A stretch of 14,842 nucleotides of DNA, taken from positions 1 through 14,842 of the forward strand of contig DKVK01000055.1 in the NCBI GenBank assembly GCA_002491165.1. The letters are read 5' to 3'. This document shows, one piece after another, positions 1-7,208 of the stretch (position 1 is the first letter of the stretch; each line of letters begins with the position of its first letter). Source of the DNA: Porphyromonadaceae bacterium UBA7180 (GTDB lineage: Bacteria; Bacteroidota; Bacteroidia; Bacteroidales; Muribaculaceae). Under the pieces are notes generated by a model, which did no database searches, was not told where the DNA came from, and saw only the letters and a program-made list of their open reading frames with translations. The position numbers were made by a program, and so were the translations under genes.

Positions 1-20
1 GCCAACTGAGCTAAAGAGGC
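1..20 (-). tRNA. tRNA gene, 5' end only (runs off left edge)
   Basis: Read on the minus strand, the edge begins GCCTCTT-TA-GCTC-AGTTGGC. This is a 7-base acceptor strand, the T8/A9 pair, the D-stem GCTC and the start of an AGTTGG D-loop, which is the classic 5' end of an elongator tRNA. The anticodon lies outside the window, so the amino acid cannot be told. A perfect Bacteroidetes promoter sits just upstream at 63-93, which supports a real gene transcribed leftwards. Only 20 bases are visible, so the boundary is approximate. Confidence 0.72.
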
Positions 21-62
21 TTGTTTTTTGCGACCCCGGCGCTTCATGTCCGAAATCGAGTG

Positions 63-93
63 CAAAGTTAATAAGAAATTTCTTTCCCGCAAA
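63..93 (-). promoter_or_regulatory. Bacteroidetes-type promoter for the tRNA gene
   Basis: On the minus strand TTTG (90-93) is followed after exactly 19 bases by TAACTTTG (63-70), a full match to the Bacteroidetes primary-sigma consensus TTTG-N19..21-TAnnTTTG. Transcription should start near base 56, about 35 bases before the tRNA 5' end. The surrounding 94-235 stretch is AT-rich and holds nothing else I recognise. Confidence 0.75.
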
Positions 94-235
94 ATATTTC
101 GCCAAAAAAATTTCAAAAAAGTTTTTCCGCGAGATTAAGTTTCGGCGTTTTTTGTCCACTTTAATAGATTTAACACACTGAATATCACAGAATTATTCCA
201 AAAGTTAAATTTTCAGTGACAAAATCTATTTTTCC

Positions 236-440
236 GACCCGCGTGAGGCTTAAGCTGCGCCATAGGCCAAATAAGCCGATAAGCAGACGCCGCGTGGGGC
301 ACCAGGACGCCGAAGCTGCTTTATTATACCTGTTGGGCTTACCGGGCCAATTATGCCTCCCTTCCCTATCGTGACTATCCCGCCTAATGCCGGAAACCAT
401 AAGAAAACCCGTGCCGACGCCGGCACGGGTTTTCTTTTTT
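236..440 (+). ncRNA. Structured small RNA, 6S-like shape (unassigned family)
   Basis: No protein gene fits here, yet the sequence folds into a long interrupted rod. Paired arms are 245-249/355-359, 265-268/345-348, 272-277/336-341, 281-286/316-321 and 292-295/307-310. A 14-base one-sided bubble (322-335) and a 12-base bulge (250-261) interrupt it. The plus strand then reaches a 13-pair hairpin (404-433) followed by TTTTCTTTTTTTATT, a strong intrinsic terminator, which favours plus-strand transcription and a product near 200 nt. A rod with a central bubble and this length resembles 6S RNA, which sequesters RNA polymerase; a 6S-Flavo family has been described for Bacteroidetes. The promoter is weak: TATTTTTC (227-234) has one mismatch to the -7 box and no good -33 box. 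A minus-strand transcript or another RNA family such as Bacteroidales-1 is possible. Family assignment is inference; the pairing is seen directly. Confidence 0.45.
404..440. terminator. Bidirectional intrinsic terminator between glmS and the small RNA
   Basis: A perfect 13-base-pair stem (404-416 with 421-433) encloses a 4-base loop. On the plus strand it is followed by TTTTCTTTTTTTATT; on the minus strand the 3' arm ends in TTTT. It lies 6 bases beyond the glmS stop codon, so it can end glmS transcription as well as the convergent plus-strand RNA. Confidence 0.85.
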
Positions 441-2281
441 TATTCTACTGTCACGGACTTGGCGAGGTTTCGCGGCATATCCACGTCTTTCTCTTTGTTA
501 ATAGCTATATAATAGGAGAGCAACTGCAACGGGATGGTGGTAATAATCGGCGAAAGCATCTCAGGCACCTTCGGCACTTCGAGCACATGGTTGGCTATGG
601 AGCTGATCTCCGTATCCCCCTTCGTTACGATGGCAATGGTGCTTCCTCCGCGCGACTTCACCTGCTGCACGTTGCTGACGATTTTTTCGTACAGATGGTC
701 GTTGGGCGCGATGATAACCGAGGGCATCTCGGCGTCGATAAGGGCGATGGGACCGTGCTTCATCTCGGCGGCGGGGTATCCTTCGGCGTGGATGTAGGAG
801 ATTTCCTTGAGTTTAAGGGCACCTTCGAGGGCTACCGGGTAACTGTAGCCGCGGCCGAGGTAAAGGAAGTTGCGCGCGTACGTATATATAAGGGAAAGCC
901 GTTCGATCTGCGGCGCCAGACCAAGCACCTCCTCCACTATCTTGGGAATTCGGAGAATCCACTGCCCCATCTCTTCGATTTCGAGCTGTGTCATGGTGCC
1001 CTTGAGTTCAGCGATGGTGAGCGCCAGCAGCGTGAGCACCATCACCTGGCCGGTAAACGCCTTGGTGGAGGCCACGCCGATTTCCGGACCGACGTGGATA
1101 TACGTGCCGCTGTCGGTATTGCGCGGTATGGATGAGCCGACGACATTCGATATGCCGTAGACGAAGGCGCCGGCCTTGCGGGCTATCTCCACGGCGGCGA
1201 GCGTGTCGGCCGTCTCACCCGACTGCGAGATGGCTATCACCACGTCATCGGGCGTTATCACCGGGTTGGAATAACGGAACTCGCTGGCGTATTCCACCTC
1301 CACCGGTATGCGGCACATATCCTGGAGCAGACGTTTGCCGATGAGCGAGGCGTGCCACGACGTTCCGCACGCCACGATGATGATGCGCCGCGCGTTCAGG
1401 AACTTATCCTTATTGTCGTTGACGCCGTTAAGCACCACCTTCTTGCCTCCCTGCACCACGCGCCCACGTATGCAGTCGAGCAACGTGTTGGGTTGCTCGA
1501 AGATCTCCTTGAGCATGAAGTGGGGATAGCCCCCTTTTTCGAGCTGCGAGATGGAGAGTTCGAGTTTCTTGACGTTGATGGTAGACTCCTCGTTCTCGAA
1601 GTTGAATATTTTCAGCGGTTTGCCTTTACGGATGAGGGCTATCTGCTCATCTTCGAGATAGACGACGTCTTTGGTGTACTCAACGAAAGGAGTGGCGTCG
1701 GAGGCGAGGAACGTTTCGTTGTCGCCAATTCCGATGACCAGCGGGCTCTGCTTGCGGGCGGCCACGATGGTATCGGGGTCATCCTTGGCGATGACGGCTA
1801 TGGCGTAGGCGCCGATAACCTGCTTAAGGGCTTCACGCACGGCCTCTACGAGGGTACACTGGTTTTCGTGGCGAATCCAGCTGACGAGCTGCACCAGCAC
1901 TTCGGTGTCGGTCTGCGTATGGAAGCGGCAACCGTGCTCTTCGAGTGCCTCTTTGAGGAGCTTGTAGTTCTCGATGGTGCCGTTGTGCACCAGTGCGATG
2001 TTGCCGTCTTCGCTGTAATGGGGGTGTGCGTTGCAGTCGGAGGGGGCGCCGTGAGTGGCCCAGCGCGTATGCGCTATGCCGAAGGTGCAGTCCGTGTCCT
2101 TGTCCTTGCAGAAGTTGACGAGATTGTCGACCTTTCCTACGGTTTTGAAAATATTGATTTTTCCGGCGCTGCCGAGAGCTATACCGGCGCTGTCATAGCC
2201 GCGGTATTCCAGGCGGTATAGCCCGTTGATGAGTATCTTGTAGACGTTTCCGTCACCTACATATCCTACTATTCCACACAT
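440..2281 (-). CDS. glmS: Glutamine--fructose-6-phosphate aminotransferase (GlmS)
   Basis: Makes glucosamine-6-phosphate from fructose-6-phosphate and glutamine in the cytoplasm, the first step towards UDP-GlcNAc for peptidoglycan and lipid A. The start is placed at the ATG giving MCGIVGYVG, because family members expose Cys2 as the N-terminal nucleophile; the open frame continues 51 codons upstream but that stretch is leader. This gives 613 residues, normal for the family. Glutaminase motifs TRWATHG, NGTIENY and TDTE are present in the first 130 residues. Two SIS sugar-isomerase domains follow, with the catalytic segments LKLKEISYIHAEG and EMKHGPIAL and the terminal LAKSVTVE carrying the conserved lysine. 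Only A-rich bases precede the ATG, usual for Bacteroidetes. A -7 box (2476-2483) implies a leader of about 190 nt. It stands alone between a secreted-protein gene and a convergent small RNA. Confidence 0.97.
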   Translation of the reverse strand: MCGIVGYVGDGNVYKILINGLYRLEYRGYDSAGIALGSAGKINIFKTVGKVDNLVNFCKDKDTDCTFGIAHTRWATHGAPSDCNAHPHYSEDGNIALVHNGTIENYKLLKEALEEHGCRFHTQTDTEVLVQLVSWIRHENQCTLVEAVREALKQVIGAYAIAVIAKDDPDTIVAARKQSPLVIGIGDNETFLASDATPFVEYTKDVVYLEDEQIALIRKGKPLKIFNFENEESTINVKKLELSISQLEKGGYPHFMLKEIFEQPNTLLDCIRGRVVQGGKKVVLNGVNDNKDKFLNARRIIIVACGTSWHASLIGKRLLQDMCRIPVEVEYASEFRYSNPVITPDDVVIAISQSGETADTLAAVEIARKAGAFVYGISNVVGSSIPRNTDSGTYIHVGPEIGVASTKAFTGQVMVLTLLALTIAELKGTMTQLEIEEMGQWILRIPKIVEEVLGLAPQIERLSLIYTYARNFLYLGRGYSYPVALEGALKLKEISYIHAEGYPAAEMKHGPIALIDAEMPSVIIAPNDHLYEKIVSNVQQVKSRGGSTIAIVTKGDTEISSIANHVLEVPKVPEMLSPIITTIPLQLLSYYIAINKEKDVDMPRNLAKSVTVE

Positions 2282-2469
2282 AAGCGAAGTTAAAAATGTT
2301 AGGGAGCGCCCCGCGGTAAGGAGCGGAAGGCGTGCGCTCATAAAAAGTAAAAAGGTTACGTGCGAACCGAATCCGGCGCCACGTAAGCGATTGTCATGCG
2401 TCGCCACGACGAAAAGTGACGCGCAAAAGCTCATATAAGGAACGTAAAAGCGTCCCGCATATTGACTTT
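2282..2469 (-). promoter_or_regulatory. Long 5' leader of glmS with a stable hairpin
   Basis: If transcription starts just below the -7 box at 2476-2483, glmS carries about 190 untranslated bases. The part nearest the ATG folds into a two-step hairpin: GAGCGC/GCGCTC (2304-2309 with 2334-2339) around CCGC/GCGG (2311-2314 with 2323-2326), ending 22 bases upstream of the start codon. In Firmicutes the glmS leader is a self-cleaving ribozyme; I do not see its conserved core here, so I call this only a possible regulatory leader. The frame is open through the leader (51 codons in frame with glmS), which is probably chance in GC-rich sequence. Confidence 0.35.
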
Positions 2470-2475
2470 ATCCTG

Positions 2476-2483
2476 CAAAATTA
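2476..2483 (-). promoter_or_regulatory. Probable -7 promoter box for glmS
   Basis: TAATTTTG on the minus strand is a full match to the Bacteroidetes -7 element TAnnTTTG and lies in the AT-rich gap upstream of glmS. No TTTG is found 19-21 bases further upstream (that stretch reads roughly TTCTTC), so only half of the promoter is convincing. Confidence 0.5.
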
Positions 2484-2560
2484 ACGATTTTTTCCGAAAT
2501 AAAGAAGAATCACGCGCTTTTCAAACAAAATTTTTCTGCGGCATGAAATGGGAATCTCCC

Positions 2561-3076
2561 CTATTTCAGCTTCACGGTCTTCCTCTGCGGAGTCCAGGAA
2601 TCCTCGACATCCATACCATATTCGTTTATCACGGCATAACCGGGACGATTAGCCGGGCGTACAAAATCCTCCTCTTCCTCATTCCCGCTCCATGTAGTGA
2701 AACCATCGATGGCCTTATGCACATTGCCGTTTCTAAAAACATAGACCGATGTCATAGACCAGGTGCTGTCGCCGTAAGGCGTTATGGAGAAATAATCAAC
2801 GGTACCGCCATTGAGTTTGCCCTCGTTCATGATTAAGACATATCTCGGAGCCTCGACTTTAAACTTACGGTCCAATTTCGGGTTATCGCTGCGTAGCACG
2901 AATGGTTCGGTGGCATATTCGTCTTCGTCATATTTGGTTTCCATCCAGAGATGTTCCTTCTTTCCGTCGCCGTCGAAGTCGCCGTATATACTGTCTTCCG
3001 GGATTTGGGCATTCCCCGAAGCCGCGGCGCCGCATATCAGCACCGCGGTCATTACCGGTTTTAAGATTTGCATCAT
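2561..3076 (-). CDS. Small secreted protein with a DxDxDG calcium-loop-like motif
   Basis: Not a named family I recognise. The start at MMQILKP (3076, or the second ATG at 3073) is chosen because it begins a signal peptide and lies about 27 bases below a perfect promoter; an upstream open extension of 32 codons would run through that promoter. Residues 1-24 form a signal peptide with a likely cut after ...SGNA. The mature protein of about 147 residues opens with YGDFDGDGKKE (residues 31-41), the DxDxDG pattern of FG-GAP/VCBS-type or EF-hand-like calcium loops, then an acidic, aromatic-rich beta-type region ending VKLK. There is no lipobox, so a periplasmic or exported soluble protein is likely. 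Function unknown. It is monocistronic in appearance, between glmS and a truncated lipoprotein copy. Confidence 0.72.
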   Translation of the reverse strand: MMQILKPVMTAVLICGAAASGNAQIPEDSIYGDFDGDGKKEHLWMETKYDEDEYATEPFVLRSDNPKLDRKFKVEAPRYVLIMNEGKLNGGTVDYFSITPYGDSTWSMTSVYVFRNGNVHKAIDGFTTWSGNEEEEDFVRPANRPGYAVINEYGMDVEDSWTPQRKTVKLK

Positions 3077-3109
3077 AATTTCTGTGTCGTTTAGCTTTTC
3101 AAACGATGG

Positions 3110-3140
3110 CAAAGTTACGGATAAAATTACACAATACAAA
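3110..3140 (-). promoter_or_regulatory. Bacteroidetes-type promoter for the small secreted protein
   Basis: On the minus strand TTTG (3137-3140), 19 bases, then TAACTTTG (3110-3117): an exact consensus match. The expected start near 3103 leaves a leader of about 27 bases before the ATG at 3076. The promoter overlaps the last codons of the truncated lipoprotein copy, whose frame closes at 3127. Confidence 0.78.
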
Positions 3141-3189
3141 ACCCGCAGCCATAAATCAACTTCGGTACCCAAAAGAAGGTAGTGGCACT

Positions 3190-3900
3190 ACGGCTCAGAC
3201 CCGACAGGTCGAGGGCCTCGAAGTCGCCGGTAAGCACGAAGTTACCACCTTTGTCGAGAGCTGCCAGCACTTTGCCCGGGTCAGGCGTATCAATTGTCTG
3301 CACGGGCTGCTCCTTGATATATGAACCCATGAAAGCGGGATTGATGGTGACGTTGAAGTTTTCCTTGTTGGTCAGCAATGCACCGTAGATATTCGTCTGA
3401 TAATTGCCCTGCACCGGGATATTGGCGTAAGAGTTGAAAACATTGCCGTTGACGGCAAGGCTTACGCTATGCATCACCGATTTTGGCTGGGATGCCTGCT
3501 CTACCGGAGTTAGCACGTACGCCATAGCCAGATATTTGTATGTCTCGGGCTGCACGGGGAAAGCATCTGTGGGAAGAGCCGAGCCGGTGAAAGTCACGGC
3601 CTCGGCGTTGGAGGTACCGGCAGTGCCGTCCACAAAGTTGAAAGCCGTTGCCAGTGCTCCGGCGGGGAAGGTCATGTTGGCGGAAGTTACCGTAAGGCCG
3701 GCAGTTTCGGCAATCCCAAGGTCAGACGTACCTATGTTCACCTGAGCGAAGGGGCGGTGCAGTTCCACATTATTGGTTGCAGGACGCTGGGCCGGGACAT
3801 TCTGGTATTTGAAGAAACCGTCGCGGCTCTCGTCGTTTGCGAGTGCCGAAGCATAACTTACAGTGATTTTCTTGTCGCCGGGAGTGAAAGAGGGAGAACC
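3190..3900 (-). pseudogene. Truncated, start-less copy of the fimbrillin-like lipoprotein front half
   Basis: This 711-base block is a paralogue of residues 119-355 of the adjacent lipoprotein gene (3948-5984), with about 80% identical residues by eye and no insertion, deletion, stop or frameshift across 237 codons. It lacks the signal peptide and first ~118 residues. After ...DLSGLSR the frame runs into unrelated sequence (SATTFFWVPK...) and stops at 3127, so the beta-helix half is missing too. The open frame continues upstream of 3900 without an ATG; the nearest possible start is a GTG at 3768 inside a conserved strand, with no sign of a signal peptide. It is therefore probably not translated as an exported protein. 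The preserved frame means the truncation is recent, or the copy is kept as a recombination donor, or it is expressed in an unexpected way. Confidence 0.75.
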
Positions 3901-3911
3901 GCGGCTCTCCC
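3883..3911 (-). terminator. Weak intrinsic terminator candidate after the lipoprotein gene
   Basis: Minus-strand GGGAGA and TCTCCC (3906-3911 with 3892-3897) close an 8-base CCGCGG-containing loop, about 37 bases after the lipoprotein stop; TCTTTC follows. The U-tract is poor, and the 3' arm is also the first codons of the truncated copy, so termination here is uncertain. Confidence 0.35.
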
Positions 3912-3947
3912 CCTTTTCTCGGGTTATAATAATTTGATAAATCCTTG

Positions 3948-5984
3948 TCAGTTGGCGAACGGCTGCGAGTAATTGCTGCCTGCGGCAGGCTTGAAGCCGG
4001 AACCTAAGGAGAAGGTTTTGCTCTTCTTGTCCAATCCCACATTGTCGAGAACGTTGATAACTGCGGTTCCGGTGTAGTCATTCAGCTCCGTAAACAATAT
4101 TCCGTAGAAGAATAAACCTACTTTTATCGAAATGGTGTTATCCTCGACAGTAACCGTCGGTGTCCATGAGGAGTTGAACCGGCAAACCCTGATACCGTTC
4201 TCTCCTGCATTGTCTACCGTATTTCCCTGGATAAGGACATTTCCATAAGGTGAATCCATTTTAACACCATCGTGTTTCGGGGTAACTATAGAGTTGTTTG
4301 TCACCACAATATCGGCGTTCTTCAACGCATCTGCGGGCATGATGCCGGGAGTGGTGGCACTGTTGGCGGCAGAAGAAATATAAATGCCGTGATACGGCGC
4401 ATCCTCTATTACATTGCTGTCTATAAGGATATTTCCGGTTGACTGGGTGAGATAGATGCCGTTGGTATTTTCGGCGGCATCCGAAGCATAGACTATGTGA
4501 TTATTCCTGATTTCGATATCTCCCTGCACGCTGCCGGCATACATGTTGCTGCCGCCGTTAACACAGGGCTGCTTCATGTCGGCGAAGTCGCAACCCACCA
4601 CTTTTATATTTCTGACCACCTGCGGGTTTGCCGTATACCCGAAATTCAAGCCTTGTCCCTCGAAAGGAACGCCGTCGAGGGTAATGTCGCTCAACTCTTT
4701 CAATCCACTGTTTGAGAATACCAGTCCCTGGCAGCGCTGCGACGACGAGAGGTCGCCCTGGATGGTGATGTTCTTCCAGTCAGACTTGCCGTTGGCTATG
4801 AACTGAGGATATGCCACGCCTTTCGGGACATTGATGATGAGGTCGGCGGGATTCTCGGCCTTGGTTCCGGGATTGAGGGTACCCACCGTGCCTTTCACTG
4901 TCACCTTAACGGGGTTCGTGCGGCTCAGGCCGGAGAGGTCGAGGGCCTCGATGTTGCCGGTAAGCTCGAAGTTGCCCCCCTTTTCAAGGGCCGCGGTCAC
5001 CTCTGTCGGGTCTGACGACGCTATGGTCTGCACCGGCTGTTCCTCCATATATGAACCGAAGAAAGCGGGATTGATGGTGACATTGAAGTTCTCTTTCTTG
5101 GTGAGCAACGCACCGTAGATGTTGGTCTGGTAATTGGCCTGCGCCGGTATGTTGTCATACGAGGCGAAAGCGTTGCCGTTGACGGCGAGGCTTACGCTCT
5201 GCATCACCGTTTTAGGCTGCGATGTCTGGTCTACGGGAGTAAGCACGTATGCCATAACCAGGTATTTATAGGTCTCGGGCTGCACGGGGAAAGCATCGGC
5301 GGGAAGGGCCGAACCCGTGAAGGTCACGGCCGCGGTATTGGGGGTATCGGCGGTGCCCTCCACAAAGTTGTAGGCCGTTGCCAACGCGCCGGCGGGGAAC
5401 GAGATATTTGCGGATGTAACGGCCACGCCGGCTTTGCGGGCAGCTTCAAGGTCGGAAGTACCGATGTTGATTTGTGCGAAGGGACGGCGCAGTTCTACAT
5501 TTTTCGTTGCCGGGCGCTGTGCCGGGACGTTGTAATAATTGAAGAAACCGTCGCGCGTATCATCGTTGGCGAGCGCGCCGGTGTAATTGACGGTAATTTT
5601 CTTGTCGCCCGGAGAGAAAGTGTAAGGAGAGTTCTCGGCGTATGCCCAGAAGGCCACGTTATACTCCTTGTCCTTGACCAGCGGAAGGGTGACCGTGGTG
5701 GTGAGACCCGCGGAAAAGTCGCCTACCGATGCACCTTCGGGCAACGCTTCGCCCTGGCCTGCAATATTGGAATACAGGAGGTTGTCGTTTTCGTCATAAA
5801 CTGCGACGGCAAGATTTTTGGCAGTTGTGCCGTCGGCGAATACACGCGACGGGATTTCGCCCGGCATCTTGACGGTGAAAGTTGTCATGCCGTCATCTTG
5901 TCCGGGAGCCGGAAGGTCGTCGTTTGAGCAGGACGTTGCGGCCAGCAGCGGCAACGCCATCGTGAGATAAAGAAATTTCTTCAT
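3948..5984 (-). CDS. Surface/outer-membrane lipoprotein: fimbrillin-like (DUF6562-type) domain plus beta-helix domain
   Basis: A 678-residue exported lipoprotein. The first 18 residues are a signal peptide with lipobox ATSC, giving lipidated Cys19; the following SNDD resembles the acidic lipoprotein export signal that sends Bacteroidetes lipoproteins to the cell surface. Residues ~34-350 resemble the fimbrillin-related domains common in Bacteroidales, including the RRPFAQINIGT segment typical of DUF6562-type proteins. Residues ~360-620 show repeating short strands rich in Asn and Asp (VEIRNNHI, ILIDSNVIED, NADIVVTNNSI, VLIQGNTVDNAGENGIRV), the look of a right-handed parallel beta-helix, a fold frequent in carbohydrate-binding and polysaccharide lyase proteins. 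A catalytic role cannot be shown. A partial paralogue of residues 119-355 follows immediately downstream. No clear consensus promoter lies in 5985-6121; a 5-pair hairpin (6035-6049) is the only feature noted there. Adhesin or glycan-binding function is inference. Confidence 0.85.
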   Translation of the reverse strand: MKKFLYLTMALPLLAATSCSNDDLPAPGQDDGMTTFTVKMPGEIPSRVFADGTTAKNLAVAVYDENDNLLYSNIAGQGEALPEGASVGDFSAGLTTTVTLPLVKDKEYNVAFWAYAENSPYTFSPGDKKITVNYTGALANDDTRDGFFNYYNVPAQRPATKNVELRRPFAQINIGTSDLEAARKAGVAVTSANISFPAGALATAYNFVEGTADTPNTAAVTFTGSALPADAFPVQPETYKYLVMAYVLTPVDQTSQPKTVMQSVSLAVNGNAFASYDNIPAQANYQTNIYGALLTKKENFNVTINPAFFGSYMEEQPVQTIASSDPTEVTAALEKGGNFELTGNIEALDLSGLSRTNPVKVTVKGTVGTLNPGTKAENPADLIINVPKGVAYPQFIANGKSDWKNITIQGDLSSSQRCQGLVFSNSGLKELSDITLDGVPFEGQGLNFGYTANPQVVRNIKVVGCDFADMKQPCVNGGSNMYAGSVQGDIEIRNNHIVYASDAAENTNGIYLTQSTGNILIDSNVIEDAPYHGIYISSAANSATTPGIMPADALKNADIVVTNNSIVTPKHDGVKMDSPYGNVLIQGNTVDNAGENGIRVCRFNSSWTPTVTVEDNTISIKVGLFFYGILFTELNDYTGTAVINVLDNVGLDKKSKTFSLGSGFKPAAGSNYSQPFAN

Positions 5985-6121
5985 GCGAATAGTGTGTTTT
6001 TAATATTATCATAGTATCACAGTTTCAACGCCCGACCGTGCCCAACGGTTCGCAGAAAAGAATCAGCCGCCCCCCGTGATTAGCTAAAAAGCTACATTGG
6101 TTATGGCTACTAAGGGAAAGC

Positions 6122-6154
6122 AAAAGCGTTGCGCGGAGGTGGCGCAACGCTTTT
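6122..6154. terminator. Intrinsic terminator of the rplM-rpsI-rpsB-tsf operon
   Basis: A perfect 13-pair stem (AAAAGCGTTGCGC, 6122-6134, with 6142-6154) around a 7-base loop, 21 bases below the tsf stop. The minus-strand 3' arm ends in TTTT; the plus strand also carries TTTTT after the stem, so it can act in both directions. Confidence 0.85.
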
Positions 6155-6175
6155 TATCTTCGGGAACGCAGGGGA

Positions 6176-7168
6176 TTAGTCCTCGTTCAGGTTTACACGC
6201 TTGAATGTGGTGACTACCAGACCCTTCTGGGTCTGCTCCAGGAACTGTCCTACAGTGATTTTTGCATCCTGCACGTAAGCCTGTTCCATGAGGCAGTTCT
6301 CTTTATAGAACTTGCTGATGCGGCCCTTCACGATGTTTTCGATCATGGCGGCGGGGAGGTTGGCGGCTTTGGCTTCGCCGGCTTCCTTCATGACCTGGCG
6401 ACCCTTTTCAGCCTCTTCTGCGGTAATCCAGCCTTTCGAGATGTTGCTCTCGATATGGTCTTCGGAGTCGAAGTGGTTGGGGTTGAGGCCGGCTTTGCGC
6501 AGTGCGGCTTCCTGGGCTTTCTGCACCTGTTCCTGTTTTGTCTTCTCGATGGCGACGGCTTTTTCCTGCTCGATGATTTCGGGCTTAACGTCGGCCGGGC
6601 AGATGGCAACGGGGTTCATGGATGCGATCTGCATGCAGATTTCGCGGCCGACCTGCGGGTCGATGCCTTCGAGGTTGAAGCCTACGATGGCGGCGAGCTT
6701 GTCATTGAAGTGGGTGTAGGCCGAAACGGTGGGAGCTTCGATGCTTTCGTAAGCGCCGAGTTCCATCTTTTCGCCTGTTTTGCCTATTTCGTCGGTGATG
6801 CGTTCCTCAACGGTACGTCCGTCGATGCTGAGGGACTTCACTTCGTCGAGTGTCTTGGCCGATGCTGCCACTGCGGCGTCGAGAATCTGTTTCGTGAGGT
6901 TACGGAACGATTCGTTCTTGGCGACGAAGTCTGTTTCGCACTTGAGGGCCACGATAGCGGCGAAACCCTCTTTTGTGCCGGAGAGCACGCAACCTTCGGC
7001 TGCCTCGCGGTCTTCGCGTTTGGCGGCTACGGCCTGCCCTTTCTTACGTATGATTTCGATAGCGGCGTCGATATCGTTGTTTGTCTCGATGAGAGCGTTC
7101 TTGCAGTCCATCATTCCGGCTCCGGTCATGTGGCGGAGTTTCTTGATGTCTTCGATTGATACTGCCAT
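6176..7168 (-). CDS. tsf: Translation elongation factor Ts
   Basis: EF-Ts is the nucleotide exchange factor that recycles EF-Tu-GDP to EF-Tu-GTP in the cytoplasm. The 330-residue protein opens with the UBA-like helix bundle (MAVSIEDIKKLRHMTGAGMMDCKNAL, residues 1-26 of which only the family signature MTGAGMMDCK is diagnostic) and has the TDFVAKNESF segment at residues 79-88, whose Asp-Phe pair intrudes into the EF-Tu nucleotide site. The remainder forms the two core subdomains; the length is usual for Bacteroidetes and longer than the 283 residues of E. coli. It is the last gene of the ribosomal operon, 103 bases after rpsB, with a strong hairpin in that gap and a 13-pair terminator downstream. 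No anomalies seen. Confidence 0.97.
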   Translation of the reverse strand: MAVSIEDIKKLRHMTGAGMMDCKNALIETNNDIDAAIEIIRKKGQAVAAKREDREAAEGCVLSGTKEGFAAIVALKCETDFVAKNESFRNLTKQILDAAVAASAKTLDEVKSLSIDGRTVEERITDEIGKTGEKMELGAYESIEAPTVSAYTHFNDKLAAIVGFNLEGIDPQVGREICMQIASMNPVAICPADVKPEIIEQEKAVAIEKTKQEQVQKAQEAALRKAGLNPNHFDSEDHIESNISKGWITAEEAEKGRQVMKEAGEAKAANLPAAMIENIVKGRISKFYKENCLMEQAYVQDAKITVGQFLEQTQKGLVVTTFKRVNLNED

Positions 7169-7208
7169 TATATATAATGTGTATTTTGGTTAATGATTCT
7201 TGTTGATT

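Noticed and set aside
185..400. 71-codon minus-strand open frame near the left end
   Set aside because: It covers the folded RNA region, has no ribosome-binding context and no family resemblance; the helices explain the sequence better.
2282..2434. 51-codon N-terminal extension of the glmS frame
   Set aside because: GlmS must expose Cys2 of MCGIVGYVG; the extension matches nothing in the family and lies in the predicted leader.
2282..2440. glmS ribozyme in the glmS leader
   Set aside because: The conserved ribozyme core and pseudoknot pattern could not be found, and the class is not known from Bacteroidetes.
3127..3768. 213-residue independent protein gene beginning at the GTG at 3768
   Set aside because: The homology extends about 44 codons upstream of this GTG, and a start there would cut a conserved strand and give no signal peptide for an exported-protein fragment.
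5985..6060. Promoter for the large lipoprotein (TTGAAA ... TAATAT)
   Set aside because: The spacing of 14 bases is wrong for a sigma-70 pattern and no TTTG/TAnnTTTG pair is present; left uncalled.
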